From NCBI GenBank assembly GCA_023423415.1, contig JAFAFP010000256.1, positions 1 through 20,825 of the forward strand: a stretch of 20,825 nt of DNA, read 5' to 3'. The notes beneath the pieces were generated by a model. The model was not told the origin of the DNA and made no database searches. It worked only from the letters and a program-made list of their open reading frames with translations. The position numbers were made by a program, and so were the translations under genes. Source of the DNA: Pseudomonadota bacterium (lineage in GTDB: Bacteria > Pseudomonadota > Alphaproteobacteria > Rhizobiales > Xanthobacteraceae). This document shows, one piece after another, positions 14,065-20,825 of the stretch (position 1 is the stretch's first letter; the number at the start of each line of letters is the position of its first letter).

Positions 14065-14141
14065 CTTTGTGCCTAGAATGCTCCGAGAAGCTTGCTCTTG
14101 GCCGCTTATTTTACATTTGCTGTCGCGATGCGGGAGCGTCG

Positions 14142-15593
14142 ATGTTTAAGTTTATCTTTGACTTTATCCAAGTTTATGGGTCGCTAGTTGGTATCGGTCT
14201 TCTTCTCAATCAAATAGCAACTCCCGGTTTTGCATCAGAATTCGCACTTTACTTTGGGCGTCGAAAGTGGGCGCTGTCAGATGCGGTAAGAAGCTTTATT
14301 GAGAACACCTTCTATCCATTTTTTGGTTCGAAGCTGTTTTCTTTGAAGTTCTTCTTAGCTAGCTTGGCACTTAGTGCCGTCGGGCTTCTTTTCTTTTCGC
14401 TAGTTTTCTATCTGCTGAACGATGAGCCCGCGTGCCGCTATCCTTTGGATTGGTGCCAAGGATTAAATATTCAAATAGTTCGCGAAGGCGTTTTGCTGCT
14501 CGCAGCTATATTTATCATTGATGTGCTTTCATTTGCGCAAACTGCGCTATTGATCCGCTTTGCAATGATCGCAAAAAATGGCCTTCAACTTGCTTTCTTG
14601 GCCTACGCGGATGTGGTGCTGACCATAGCGCTATTTACCTTTGTGATGCCTGCTTTTTTGATGTTCAATTTTGTTTTTCTTTCGCAAGGTGAGAGGGTTG
14701 CGGAAGTGTATGTCCAAATTCGAAAGGAGCCATTTGTCGTTAGGGAAAAGATTGAGAAAGATCTAAGTCCTAAAGATGCAGAGTTTGCAAAGATCCTCGA
14801 GGACCTTGTCGAAAACGATGATCTAAGTAAGCTTGGGGAGCAAAATAAATTAGATTCTGTCAGTCTTAATTTTTATTACGATGATGGCGATAAGCGGCTC
14901 AGAAATCTTGCCACTGTAGATGGCTACGCGAAGGGTAACGCGCAGCAGATCGAAAACCTGTTTATGTCGTTAGTGCGAGATCAGAAGGGTTTCGTGGATA
15001 TTCAAGAAAAGGCATTGCGGTTTTCGGACGAAGATTCTTCGCGTGTGATTTTCGTAAAAGCGCCTTTTCATCTTGGTTCACCAGTCGCGTTGTATTCCGC
15101 GTTATATGGGCAAATTCTATTATTCAATCAACAATTCTGGTTCTTTCTGCGTGGAAGTCCTGTCTTTGTTGAGGCAAGCAAAATTCCGCTTTTTTCGCTG
15201 GCATCCAATCAGCGCCCCACGGAGAGATATCTTTGCCTCTGTCCGTCTGGTCCAATTGTGACCGACAATCCGCTTAAATTACTGAACAATGATTACTATG
15301 CTATCGTTCGAGCGTCAGGTGTGGTGCAGCTCGGGGCCAGCTATATGCTGGCTAAGTTCGCTGAACGAAAAATTAGTTTGTCAGTATTTTTTGCAACGAG
15401 CATGTCTGTAACCATCTTATTTTATTTTGGCTTACTCCTTTGGCTTGTGCCTGCATACGCTTTTCGTAATGCGACACTTGGAATTATTGGAGCTTTGGGG
15501 GAACGGGGAAAAGAAAATTCGATCGCGATTGCGATTGCTATGGGCGCTCTGCCTGTGGCGTTGATGATTGTGCTTCTTTCGAGCTTATTCTGA
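14142..15593 (+). CDS. Multi-pass membrane protein of unknown function, AT-rich, probably acquired
   Basis: 483 residues from the ATG at 14142, which has GGGAG 5 bases upstream; an in-frame ATG at 14055 would add 29 Cys-containing residues without such a site. Hydrophobic segments are at about 5-24, 69-92, 113-142, 150-180, 411-441 and 460-482. A soluble part of about 230 residues (181-410) lies between the fourth and fifth, containing an acidic-charged stretch (KDAEFAKILEDLVENDDLSK) and YYDDGDKRLRN. I do not recognise the family. Base composition is strikingly low for this window: about 38% GC in 14161-14220 against about 63% in 16201-16260. The AT-rich codons point to horizontal transfer. 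No partner genes, transposase or integrase are visible; it stands alone between 13218 and the convergent lytic transglycosylase. Confidence 0.8.
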   Translation: MFKFIFDFIQVYGSLVGIGLLLNQIATPGFASEFALYFGRRKWALSDAVRSFIENTFYPFFGSKLFSLKFFLASLALSAVGLLFFSLVFYLLNDEPACRYPLDWCQGLNIQIVREGVLLLAAIFIIDVLSFAQTALLIRFAMIAKNGLQLAFLAYADVVLTIALFTFVMPAFLMFNFVFLSQGERVAEVYVQIRKEPFVVREKIEKDLSPKDAEFAKILEDLVENDDLSKLGEQNKLDSVSLNFYYDDGDKRLRNLATVDGYAKGNAQQIENLFMSLVRDQKGFVDIQEKALRFSDEDSSRVIFVKAPFHLGSPVALYSALYGQILLFNQQFWFFLRGSPVFVEASKIPLFSLASNQRPTERYLCLCPSGPIVTDNPLKLLNNDYYAIVRASGVVQLGASYMLAKFAERKISLSVFFATSMSVTILFYFGLLLWLVPAYAFRNATLGIIGALGERGKENSIAIAIAMGALPVALMIVLLSSLF

Positions 15594-15614
15594 TGCGCGC
15601 AGTTCTTAATTGTT

Positions 15615-16871
15615 CTACCTCCCCAACAATCTCCCCACAAACTCCGGTCCCGGATGCCCGTCCGGCACCATGCCGAACTTGATCTGCATGTCGCGGATGT
15701 TGTCGCGCAGGTCGAAATCCATCATCCCCTGAAAGTCGTTGACCTTGTAGCCGAGCTTGGCGAGCGCGTGCTGGATGCGCATGCGGTCCTCGCGCGTGAG
15801 CTGGCGATCGTCCTGCGGCCAGCGCGCGGAGAAAGCCGGTGCGCCGCGAAAACGATCGGCGAGGTGCAGCACCGCCAGCGCATACACGTCCGAGATATTG
15901 TAGGTCTTGATGACGTTAAAATTCTCGGTGACGAGGAACGCAGGACCGCGCGCGCCGCTCGGGAAAAACAAAATCGCTTCATGCGCGCCGAGCGCATTGT
16001 CGCTTGGCAATCGTCCGCCATCGGTGCGGCGCAGGCCGAGCGCAGCCCAGTCGTGGAATGATGCTCTACTGCGGCGCATGTCGAAATTGCCTGGCAGCGT
16101 CACTTCATAGCCCCAGGGCAAGCCGGGCTTCCAGCCATGCTCGCGCAGATAGTTCGCGATCGAGGCCAGCACATCCGGCACGCTGGTCCACAGATCGCGC
16201 TTGCCGTCGCCGGTGAAATCCACCGCCCAGCGCATGAAGCTCGACGGGATGAATTGCGGCTGGCCCATCGCGCCGGCGAAGGAGCCGATCATGCGTTCGG
16301 GCGGAATGTGGCCCTGCTGCAGAACGAGCAGGGCGGTGAGCAATTCGTTCTTCGCGAAGTCGCCCTTGTAGCGGATGAAGGCGAGCGTCGCGAGCGAGCG
16401 GATCACGCCCTTGCCGCCCTGATTGGCGCCGAAGCCGGTCTCGATGCCCCAGATCGCCACCAGCACTTCACGCGGCACGCCGAACTGGTGTTCGACCGAG
16501 TCGAGCAGGCCGCGCCATTCGCCGAGGCGTTTGACGCCACCGTTGATGCGCGCCTGCGACACCATGCCGTTGAGATACTCGCCGACCGCGCGGCCGTATT
16601 CTGGCTGGCGGCGCGACAGCGCGGCGACTTCGGCGTCGTATTGCACATGGCCGAGCACGCGGTCGAATGTCGCACGCGTCACGCCATGCTTCTGCGCGTC
16701 GGGCCAGAGCGACTGGATATAGCCGTTGAAGGACCGGGCTTCGGTGTCGGGGGCTTGCGCAAATACGACGCCCGCGGTGAGGATCACCGCCGCGAAGGCT
16801 ACAACAATTCGAAATAATAGCCGCTCAATGCTGCTTGCTTGTCCCGAGATAGGCAGCGACGACACGCTCAT
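15615..16871 (-). CDS. Lytic murein transglycosylase, MltB/SLT_2 type with peptidoglycan-binding domain
   Basis: 418 residues. A hydrophobic stretch at 18-36 ending in VFAQA looks like a signal peptide, cleaved near 38-40, with no lipobox cysteine. The SLT_2 domain follows, with the catalytic glutamate E144 in AIWGIETGFGANQG and the conserved AGAMGQPQFIPSSFMRWAVDFTGDGKRDLW. The last 60 residues (LTREDRMRIQHALAKLGY onward) form a PG_binding_1 domain. The enzyme cleaves peptidoglycan glycan strands to 1,6-anhydro products in the periplasm. The only ATG before the signal peptide, at 16871, makes the gene overlap the end of the LivG gene by 47 bp. It may be cotranscribed with the transporter although the functions are unrelated. 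Confidence 0.88.
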   Translation of the reverse strand: MSVSSLPISGQASSIERLLFRIVVAFAAVILTAGVVFAQAPDTEARSFNGYIQSLWPDAQKHGVTRATFDRVLGHVQYDAEVAALSRRQPEYGRAVGEYLNGMVSQARINGGVKRLGEWRGLLDSVEHQFGVPREVLVAIWGIETGFGANQGGKGVIRSLATLAFIRYKGDFAKNELLTALLVLQQGHIPPERMIGSFAGAMGQPQFIPSSFMRWAVDFTGDGKRDLWTSVPDVLASIANYLREHGWKPGLPWGYEVTLPGNFDMRRSRASFHDWAALGLRRTDGGRLPSDNALGAHEAILFFPSGARGPAFLVTENFNVIKTYNISDVYALAVLHLADRFRGAPAFSARWPQDDRQLTREDRMRIQHALAKLGYKVNDFQGMMDFDLRDNIRDMQIKFGMVPDGHPGPEFVGRLLGR

Positions 16872-17592
16872 CCTTCAGCACCACATCCGCTGGTCCGCTC
16901 GCCAGCGTGCGCCCGTAATCGAGCACGTGGATCCGGTCGGCGAGGTCCGCGACCATCTGCATATCATGCTCGATCCAGATCATGGCAATGCCGAGCTGGT
17001 GCTTGATGCGCAGGATGAAGCGCGCGAGGTCCTCGCGCTCCTCGCGGTTGAGGCCGGCGGAGGGCTCGTCGAGCAGGAGGATGGCCGGCTCGTTCGCGAG
17101 CGCGCGCGCGAAGCCGATGATCTTCTGCGTGCCGAACGGCAGGCCGCCGACGGCTGTGTGCCGGTAGCGCTCCAGTTCGACGAATTCGATGATCTTCTCC
17201 ACCGCCTCGCGCTGGCGGATTTCCTCACGCCGCACGCCCGGCAGGAACAGCATCTCGGCGAGCGGATTGCCGCGGATGCGCGGATGGCGGCCGGTGAGCA
17301 GATTGTCGATCACGCTCATCTGCGGAAACAGTTCGCCATGCTGGAAGGTGCGGGCGATGCCGAGCGCTGCGACATCATGCGGCTTCCTGCCGGCGATGTT
17401 CTCGCCGCGAAAGCGGATCGCGCCGCCGCCGGGATAGATGCCGCTGATGCAGTTGAACACGCTGGTCTTGCCGGCACCGTTCGGACCGATCAGTGCAAGC
17501 AGTTCGCCGCGCTCGACCGAGAGCGAGACGCCATCCAGCACAACGAGGCCGCCGAAGCGCAGCGTGAGCTTGTCGATCTCGAGCTCAGCCAT
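16825..17592 (-). CDS. livG: Liv-type ABC transporter ATP-binding protein LivG
   Basis: 255 residues. Walker A GPNGAGKT is at 36-43; the LivG mark HDVAALGIARTFQHGELFPQMSVIDNLL is diagnostic. The signature motif is unusual, LPFGTQ instead of LSGGQ, but LivG proteins commonly diverge there (LPYGQQ). Walker B is AILLLDEPSAGLN, and the H-loop histidine is in WIEHDM. The start at 17592 has GGAGGT with good spacing, and the frame overlaps the end of LivF by 8 bp. It powers import through the LivHM permease in the inner membrane. The substrate could be an amino acid, amide or aromatic carboxylate, since this family is broad in these bacteria. Confidence 0.92.
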   Translation of the reverse strand: MAELEIDKLTLRFGGLVVLDGVSLSVERGELLALIGPNGAGKTSVFNCISGIYPGGGAIRFRGENIAGRKPHDVAALGIARTFQHGELFPQMSVIDNLLTGRHPRIRGNPLAEMLFLPGVRREEIRQREAVEKIIEFVELERYRHTAVGGLPFGTQKIIGFARALANEPAILLLDEPSAGLNREEREDLARFILRIKHQLGIAMIWIEHDMQMVADLADRIHVLDYGRTLASGPADVVLKDERVVAAYLGTSKQH

Positions 17593-18391
17593 ACCACCTC
17601 CGGCTGCGGCGATATTGCTTGACGTCGCGATAGCTACGCCGCGCAGCGCCGCCCGCCTGTCCGAGATAGAATTCCTGGATGTCGCCATGGCTTTTCAGCT
17701 TTTCGCTGGTGCCGTCCAGCACCACGCGGCCATTCTCCAGAACGTAGCCATAATCGGCGACGTCCAGCGCGACGGCCGCGCTCTGCTCGACGATGACGAT
17801 GGTGATGCCCAGCTCTTTGCGGATTTGAAGCAAGCGCTGCATCATGTCCTCGACGATGACGGGCGCCAGGCCCAGCGAGAGCTCGTCGACGAGAAGCAGT
17901 TGCGGCTTGCACATCAGCGCGCTGGCCAGCGCGAGCATCTGCCGCTCGCCGCCGGAGAGCAGTCCGCCGATGCGCGCGCGCAGATCGGCAAGGCGCGGGA
18001 AGAACGTATAGACCTGCTCCTCGCGCGTCTTGCGATCGGCCTTGCTCATGGCGGGAGCGAACGGCGCGGCGAGATTGTCGGCGACGGTGAGATTGGGAAA
18101 CACCTTCTCGCGTTCCGGCACCAGCACGATGCCGAGCCGCGTCACGTCGTTCGGCGGGCGGTTCTCGATGCGCTGGCCCTTGAAGGTGACGCTGCCTTCG
18201 GTGACGCGCGCATTGTCGATGCCGAGAAAGCCGGAGAGCGCGCGCAGCGTCGTCGACTTGCCGGCGCCGTTGGTGCCGAGGATGGCGACGATCTGGCCGC
18301 TTTCCACTTTCAGCGACACGCCCTGAATGGCGGTGATGGCGTGATGATACACCACCTCCAGCTTTTCGGCGGTGAGCAGGGTCTCGCTCAT
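17585..18391 (-). CDS. livF: Liv-type ABC transporter ATP-binding protein LivF
   Basis: 268 residues. Walker A is GTNGAGKS, the signature is LSGGERQML, and Walker B is LLLVDELSLGLAPVIV, the last typical of LivF rather than LivG. GIVLVPEREKVFPNLTVADNL is the LivF-type Q-loop neighbourhood. The start at 18391 has GGGAG 8 bases upstream and overlaps the LivM stop in an ATGA arrangement. A C-terminal extension of about 25 residues rich in R and Y (AARRSYRDVKQYRRSRRWYG) goes beyond the usual LivF end and overlaps the start of livG; it may be translated or simply tolerated. Confidence 0.92.
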   Translation of the reverse strand: MSETLLTAEKLEVVYHHAITAIQGVSLKVESGQIVAILGTNGAGKSTTLRALSGFLGIDNARVTEGSVTFKGQRIENRPPNDVTRLGIVLVPEREKVFPNLTVADNLAAPFAPAMSKADRKTREEQVYTFFPRLADLRARIGGLLSGGERQMLALASALMCKPQLLLVDELSLGLAPVIVEDMMQRLLQIRKELGITIVIVEQSAAVALDVADYGYVLENGRVVLDGTSEKLKSHGDIQEFYLGQAGGAARRSYRDVKQYRRSRRWYG

Positions 18392-19467
18392 TTGCGCGCT
18401 CCCGCCATCGGCCGATGCTTGAACGGCCATAACAGGAAATAGCTCTGGATGCGGTGCCAGATGCCGACAAGACCAAGCGGCTCGTAGACGAGGAACAGGA
18501 TCATCACGAAGCCGAAGGCGGCGTAGTTCACGGCGAAGAGTTGTCCCGCATAGGCCTGCGCGTTCGGCAATGCCAGGATGATCGCCTCGATCGCATAGGG
18601 GAAGATCGTGACGAAGAATGCACCGAGAATGGCGCCGAGCAGTGAGCCCATGCCGCCGATGATCACCATCGCCACATATTGAATGGTGAGGAACAGGGAG
18701 AAAGCCTCGACCGAAACGAAGCTGCGGTAATAGGCGAAGAGCGCCCCGGCCACTGCGGCGATGGCGGAGGAGATGACGAAGGCGAGCAGCTTGTACGCGG
18801 CGACATTGATGCCGAGCGCCTCGGCCACCGTTTCATGCGCCTTGATCGCGCGCCAGGCGCGGCCCGTTCGGCTGCGCAACAGGTTGATGCAGATGAAGAG
18901 CGTCAGCGCCGCGAAAGCAAGCAGGATGTAATACCAGACCTTGCCGCCATAGAGCGTGAAGCCGAACATGACCGGCGCATCGATGGAAATGCCGGTGGAG
19001 AAGCCGCGCTTGGTTTCGTATTCGCCGCCGAGATAGACGACGACGAAATGCAGCGCGAGGGTGGAGACGGCGAGATACAGCCCGCGCAAACGCAGCGACG
19101 GCAGCCCGAAGATGACGCCCAGCAGCGCGCCGACCATCGCGGCGGCCGGCAGTGTCAGCCAGATCGGCGTATTGAATTCCTTGAACAGGATGCCGGCGGT
19201 GAAGGCGCCCGCACACAGAAGCCCGGCATGGCCGAGCGAGATCAGCCCGGCATAGCCGGTCAGCAGCATCAGCGACAAGGCGCCGATGGAGGCGAGAAAG
19301 ACCTGCGTGACCAGATCGAGATAGAAATTCGAGGCGATGAACGGAAAGCCGATCAATGCGGCGATGAACACCACGGCGCTGATGCGCTGCAGTTTCGTTT
19401 GCGTGAGGGCGATATCCTGCCCGTAGCTGGTGCGGAAATAACCCGAGGCGCGCGGCTGGCTAGACAC
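18388..19467 (-). CDS. livM: Liv-type ABC transporter permease LivM
   Basis: 359 residues from a GTG at 19467, chosen because AGGAG sits 7 bases upstream; an in-frame ATG further upstream lies inside LivH and gives an implausible Cys/Arg-rich start. About nine to ten hydrophobic segments run from residue 28 on. The family loop LLTGYAGLISLGHAGLLCAGAFTAGIL is clear, as is the EAA-like cytoplasmic loop RSRTGRAWRAIKAHETVAEALGINVAAYKLLAF. The gene overlaps LivH by 8 bp and LivF by 4 bp. With LivH it forms the membrane channel of the importer. Confidence 0.92.
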   Translation of the reverse strand: MSSQPRASGYFRTSYGQDIALTQTKLQRISAVVFIAALIGFPFIASNFYLDLVTQVFLASIGALSLMLLTGYAGLISLGHAGLLCAGAFTAGILFKEFNTPIWLTLPAAAMVGALLGVIFGLPSLRLRGLYLAVSTLALHFVVVYLGGEYETKRGFSTGISIDAPVMFGFTLYGGKVWYYILLAFAALTLFICINLLRSRTGRAWRAIKAHETVAEALGINVAAYKLLAFVISSAIAAVAGALFAYYRSFVSVEAFSLFLTIQYVAMVIIGGMGSLLGAILGAFFVTIFPYAIEAIILALPNAQAYAGQLFAVNYAAFGFVMILFLVYEPLGLVGIWHRIQSYFLLWPFKHRPMAGARK

Positions 19468-20335
19468 GGTCAAGCTCCTCGCGGGTGCCGAACAGGCCCC
19501 AGGGGCGCACCGCCAGCATCGCAATCAACACGATGAAGGGAATGACGTCGGACAGAAGCGGATCGATAAACTGGATCGACAGCACCTCGCAGGCGCCGAT
19601 GATCAGAGCGCCGATGATCGCGCCAACGAGGGAATCGAGTCCGCCCACAAGCGCGGCGGGGAAGGCTTTCAATCCGATGATCGCCATCGACGAGGTAAGC
19701 CCGGAATCGAGCGAGATCAGCATCCCGGCGAGCGCGCCGGTGAGTGTCGAAAGACCCCAGGCCAGCGCGTAGATGGCATGCAGGTTGATGCCGCGCTGCG
19801 CCGCGAGCAGCGGATTTTGCCCGGCCGCGCGCATGCGCACGCCCCAGGCACCGAAGCGTAGGAAGGTGAACAGCGCCGCGTAAACAAAAGCGGTGGTGCC
19901 GACCAGGATCGCCGCGAACAGCGAGATGCGTGCGCCGCCCGGCAGCGCCAGCGCCGGATTGGAAAAGCCGAGCGCCTGTCCCGGATATTGCTGCTGCGCC
20001 GACCAGATCAGCACCATCAGGCCGCGCAACAGAATGCCGAGCGCGACAGTGGTGAGCACGGCGGCGAGCACCATCTCGCCGGTCATCTTGCGCATCAGGA
20101 ACACATAGACCATGACGCCGACGGCGAGACTGAGCACGATGGCGGCAACGATCGCGGTGAAGGGCGAGCTTGAGAACATCCAAGCCGTGGTCAGCAGCAG
20201 ATAGGAGCCGACCATCATCAATTCGCCATGTGCGAGATTGAGCACGCGGCTGACGCGATAGACCAGGACATAGCCGCAGGCGATCAGCGCGTAGATCGAT
20301 GACAGGACGATGATGTTGACGGTGAGTTGCACCAA
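19460..20335 (-). CDS. livH: Liv-type ABC transporter permease LivH
   Basis: 291 residues, mostly hydrophobic, with about eight membrane segments. The N-terminus SSIYALIACGYVLVYRVSRVLNLAHGELMMVGSY is diagnostic of LivH (YALIALG...VLNFAHG), and the loop RMRAAGQNPLLAAQRGINLHAIYALAWGLSTL contains the EAA-like ATPase contact. No ATG is available at the start: TTG (20335) or the next codon GTG (20332) initiates, with AAGGA 6 or 9 bases upstream. The first base pairs overlap nothing upstream, since a 122-bp hairpin-rich gap separates it from the binding protein gene. Confidence 0.92.
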   Translation of the reverse strand: MVQLTVNIIVLSSIYALIACGYVLVYRVSRVLNLAHGELMMVGSYLLLTTAWMFSSSPFTAIVAAIVLSLAVGVMVYVFLMRKMTGEMVLAAVLTTVALGILLRGLMVLIWSAQQQYPGQALGFSNPALALPGGARISLFAAILVGTTAFVYAALFTFLRFGAWGVRMRAAGQNPLLAAQRGINLHAIYALAWGLSTLTGALAGMLISLDSGLTSSMAIIGLKAFPAALVGGLDSLVGAIIGALIIGACEVLSIQFIDPLLSDVIPFIVLIAMLAVRPWGLFGTREELDRV

Positions 20336-20349
20336 ACAGTTTCCTTGTC

Positions 20350-20456
20350 ATTCCGGGGCGCGAGCACCGCTCGCGAACCCGGAATCCAGATCGCTCTGGT
20401 CTGGATCCCGGGTTCTTCGCTTCGCTCAGCCCCGGGATGACCGGGACAAAGTCCCG
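20350..20456. repeat. Three hairpins between the binding protein gene and livH
   Basis: ATTCCGGG (20350-20357) pairs with CCCGGAAT (20378-20385), with inner CGCGAGC/GCTCGCG arms. ATCCCGGG (20405-20412) pairs with CCCGGGAT (20431-20438). CGGGAC (20442-20447) pairs with GTCCCG (20451-20456). The set resembles the palindromic elements of Bradyrhizobium-like genomes. Its place just after the binding protein stop suggests mRNA 3'-end protection, giving more binding protein than permease. Confidence 0.7.
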
Positions 20457-20457
20457 A

Positions 20458-20825
20458 TCACTTCACGTCGTAGCTGTACCAATCCTTGGCGATGGCGATC
20501 TTGCTTGCCGCAGGATCCCACTTGTAGACACGATAGAACTGCTTGGTGCGGAAGTGGTTGTCCTTGGTCCATTCGATCGGGCCGCCACGCAGGCCTTTCA
20601 GATCGACTTTCAGGTTGGACATCGAGTCGCGCAGCGACGCAGCCGTGGCTTTCTCACCTGCGCCTTTCAGCGCGGCCTCGATCACCATGCCGGCGATCCA
20701 GCCTTCGACCATCTGGTCCGGCGGATATTTGCTGCCGGCCTTCTTCGCAGCTTCGGCGATCACCTTCTGCTCCGGAAGATCATCGTCGAACAGCGCGTTG
20801 GCGCCGATGACGAACAGCTTCGGAT
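20458..20825 (-). CDS. Liv-type ABC transporter substrate-binding protein, C-terminal part (N-terminus outside window)
   Basis: The frame is open from the right window edge to the stop at 20458, so the N-terminal two thirds is missing; about 121 residues are visible. The visible part (IGANALFDDDLPEQKVIAEA, then MVEGWIAGMVIEAALKGAG, LRDSMSNLKVDLKGLRGGPI and the HFRTKQFYRVYKWDP strand) matches the end of periplasmic leucine/amide-binding proteins of the Peripla_BP_6 family. It should deliver the ligand to LivHM-FG downstream. The segment WTKDNHFRTKQFYRVYKW is the usual C-terminal beta strand of aromatic- and amide-type members. The ligand cannot be told. Confidence 0.88.
   Translation of the reverse strand, partial: PKLFVIGANALFDDDLPEQKVIAEAAKKAGSKYPPDQMVEGWIAGMVIEAALKGAGEKATAASLRDSMSNLKVDLKGLRGGPIEWTKDNHFRTKQFYRVYKWDPAASKIAIAKDWYSYDVK

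Noticed and set aside
13218..14141. CRISPR array or tRNA gene in the repeat-rich gap
   Set aside because: There are only two copies of the 39-bp repeat with a single 86-bp spacer and no cas genes, and no cloverleaf-like sequence was seen.
17438..18442. Long + strand open frame (334 codons) opposite the livF and livG genes
   Set aside because: It covers parts of two well-supported ABC ATPase genes and reads as low-complexity D/A/R/H-rich sequence, typical of antisense high-GC frames.

Overview
The window looks like chromosomal DNA from a high-GC alphaproteobacterium of the order Hyphomicrobiales, probably the Bradyrhizobium/Rhodopseudomonas/Afipia group or a neighbour. The reasons are codon use rich in G/C at third positions, many short palindromic intergenic elements of the kind common in that group, a Liv-type ABC importer beside aromatic catabolism genes, and several single-domain paralogs typical of these genomes. 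I cannot name the species from sequence alone.

Left part (1-3239, + strand): the end of an ABC-type solute-binding protein, a malate/L-lactate-type (Ldh_2) dehydrogenase, and two tandem paralogous NAD(P)H-dependent FMN reductases. They form a tight co-directional run. Middle-left (3257-6649): a small membrane-anchored protein of unknown role, a NUDIX hydrolase, a calcineurin-like metallophosphoesterase, a second C-terminally anchored unknown protein, and a hydroxypyruvate isomerase-like TIM-barrel protein. A 320-bp divergent control region (6650-6969) carries a perfect 14-bp palindrome, repeated GTGGGC boxes and a 12-bp direct repeat.

Centre (6970-9324, + strand): a two-gene unit of a protein with an N-terminal HTH-like segment joined to a class I methyltransferase domain, followed 6 bp later by a divergent methylenetetrahydrofolate reductase. 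It ends at a hairpin shared with a convergent catabolic group on the - strand (12545 down to 9375): short-chain dehydrogenase, gentisate 1,2-dioxygenase-type bicupin and maleylacetate reductase. A SnoaL/NTF2-like protein is divergent to it (12615-13217). The dioxygenase and the reductase belong to different textbook pathways, so the true substrate is open.

Right part: 13218-14141 has no large gene but contains palindromic repeats and a 39-bp direct repeat. It leads into one clearly AT-rich gene (14142-15593) for a multi-pass membrane protein I cannot assign, probably acquired by transfer. After it come, on the - strand, an MltB-type lytic transglycosylase and a complete Liv-type branched-chain-amino-acid-family ABC importer (LivG, LivF, LivM, LivH) plus the C-terminal part of its binding protein, cut by the window edge. 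The four transporter reading frames overlap each other by 4-8 bp. Together the window reads as a small-molecule uptake and catabolism region with a one-carbon-metabolism unit, interrupted by one foreign membrane gene.
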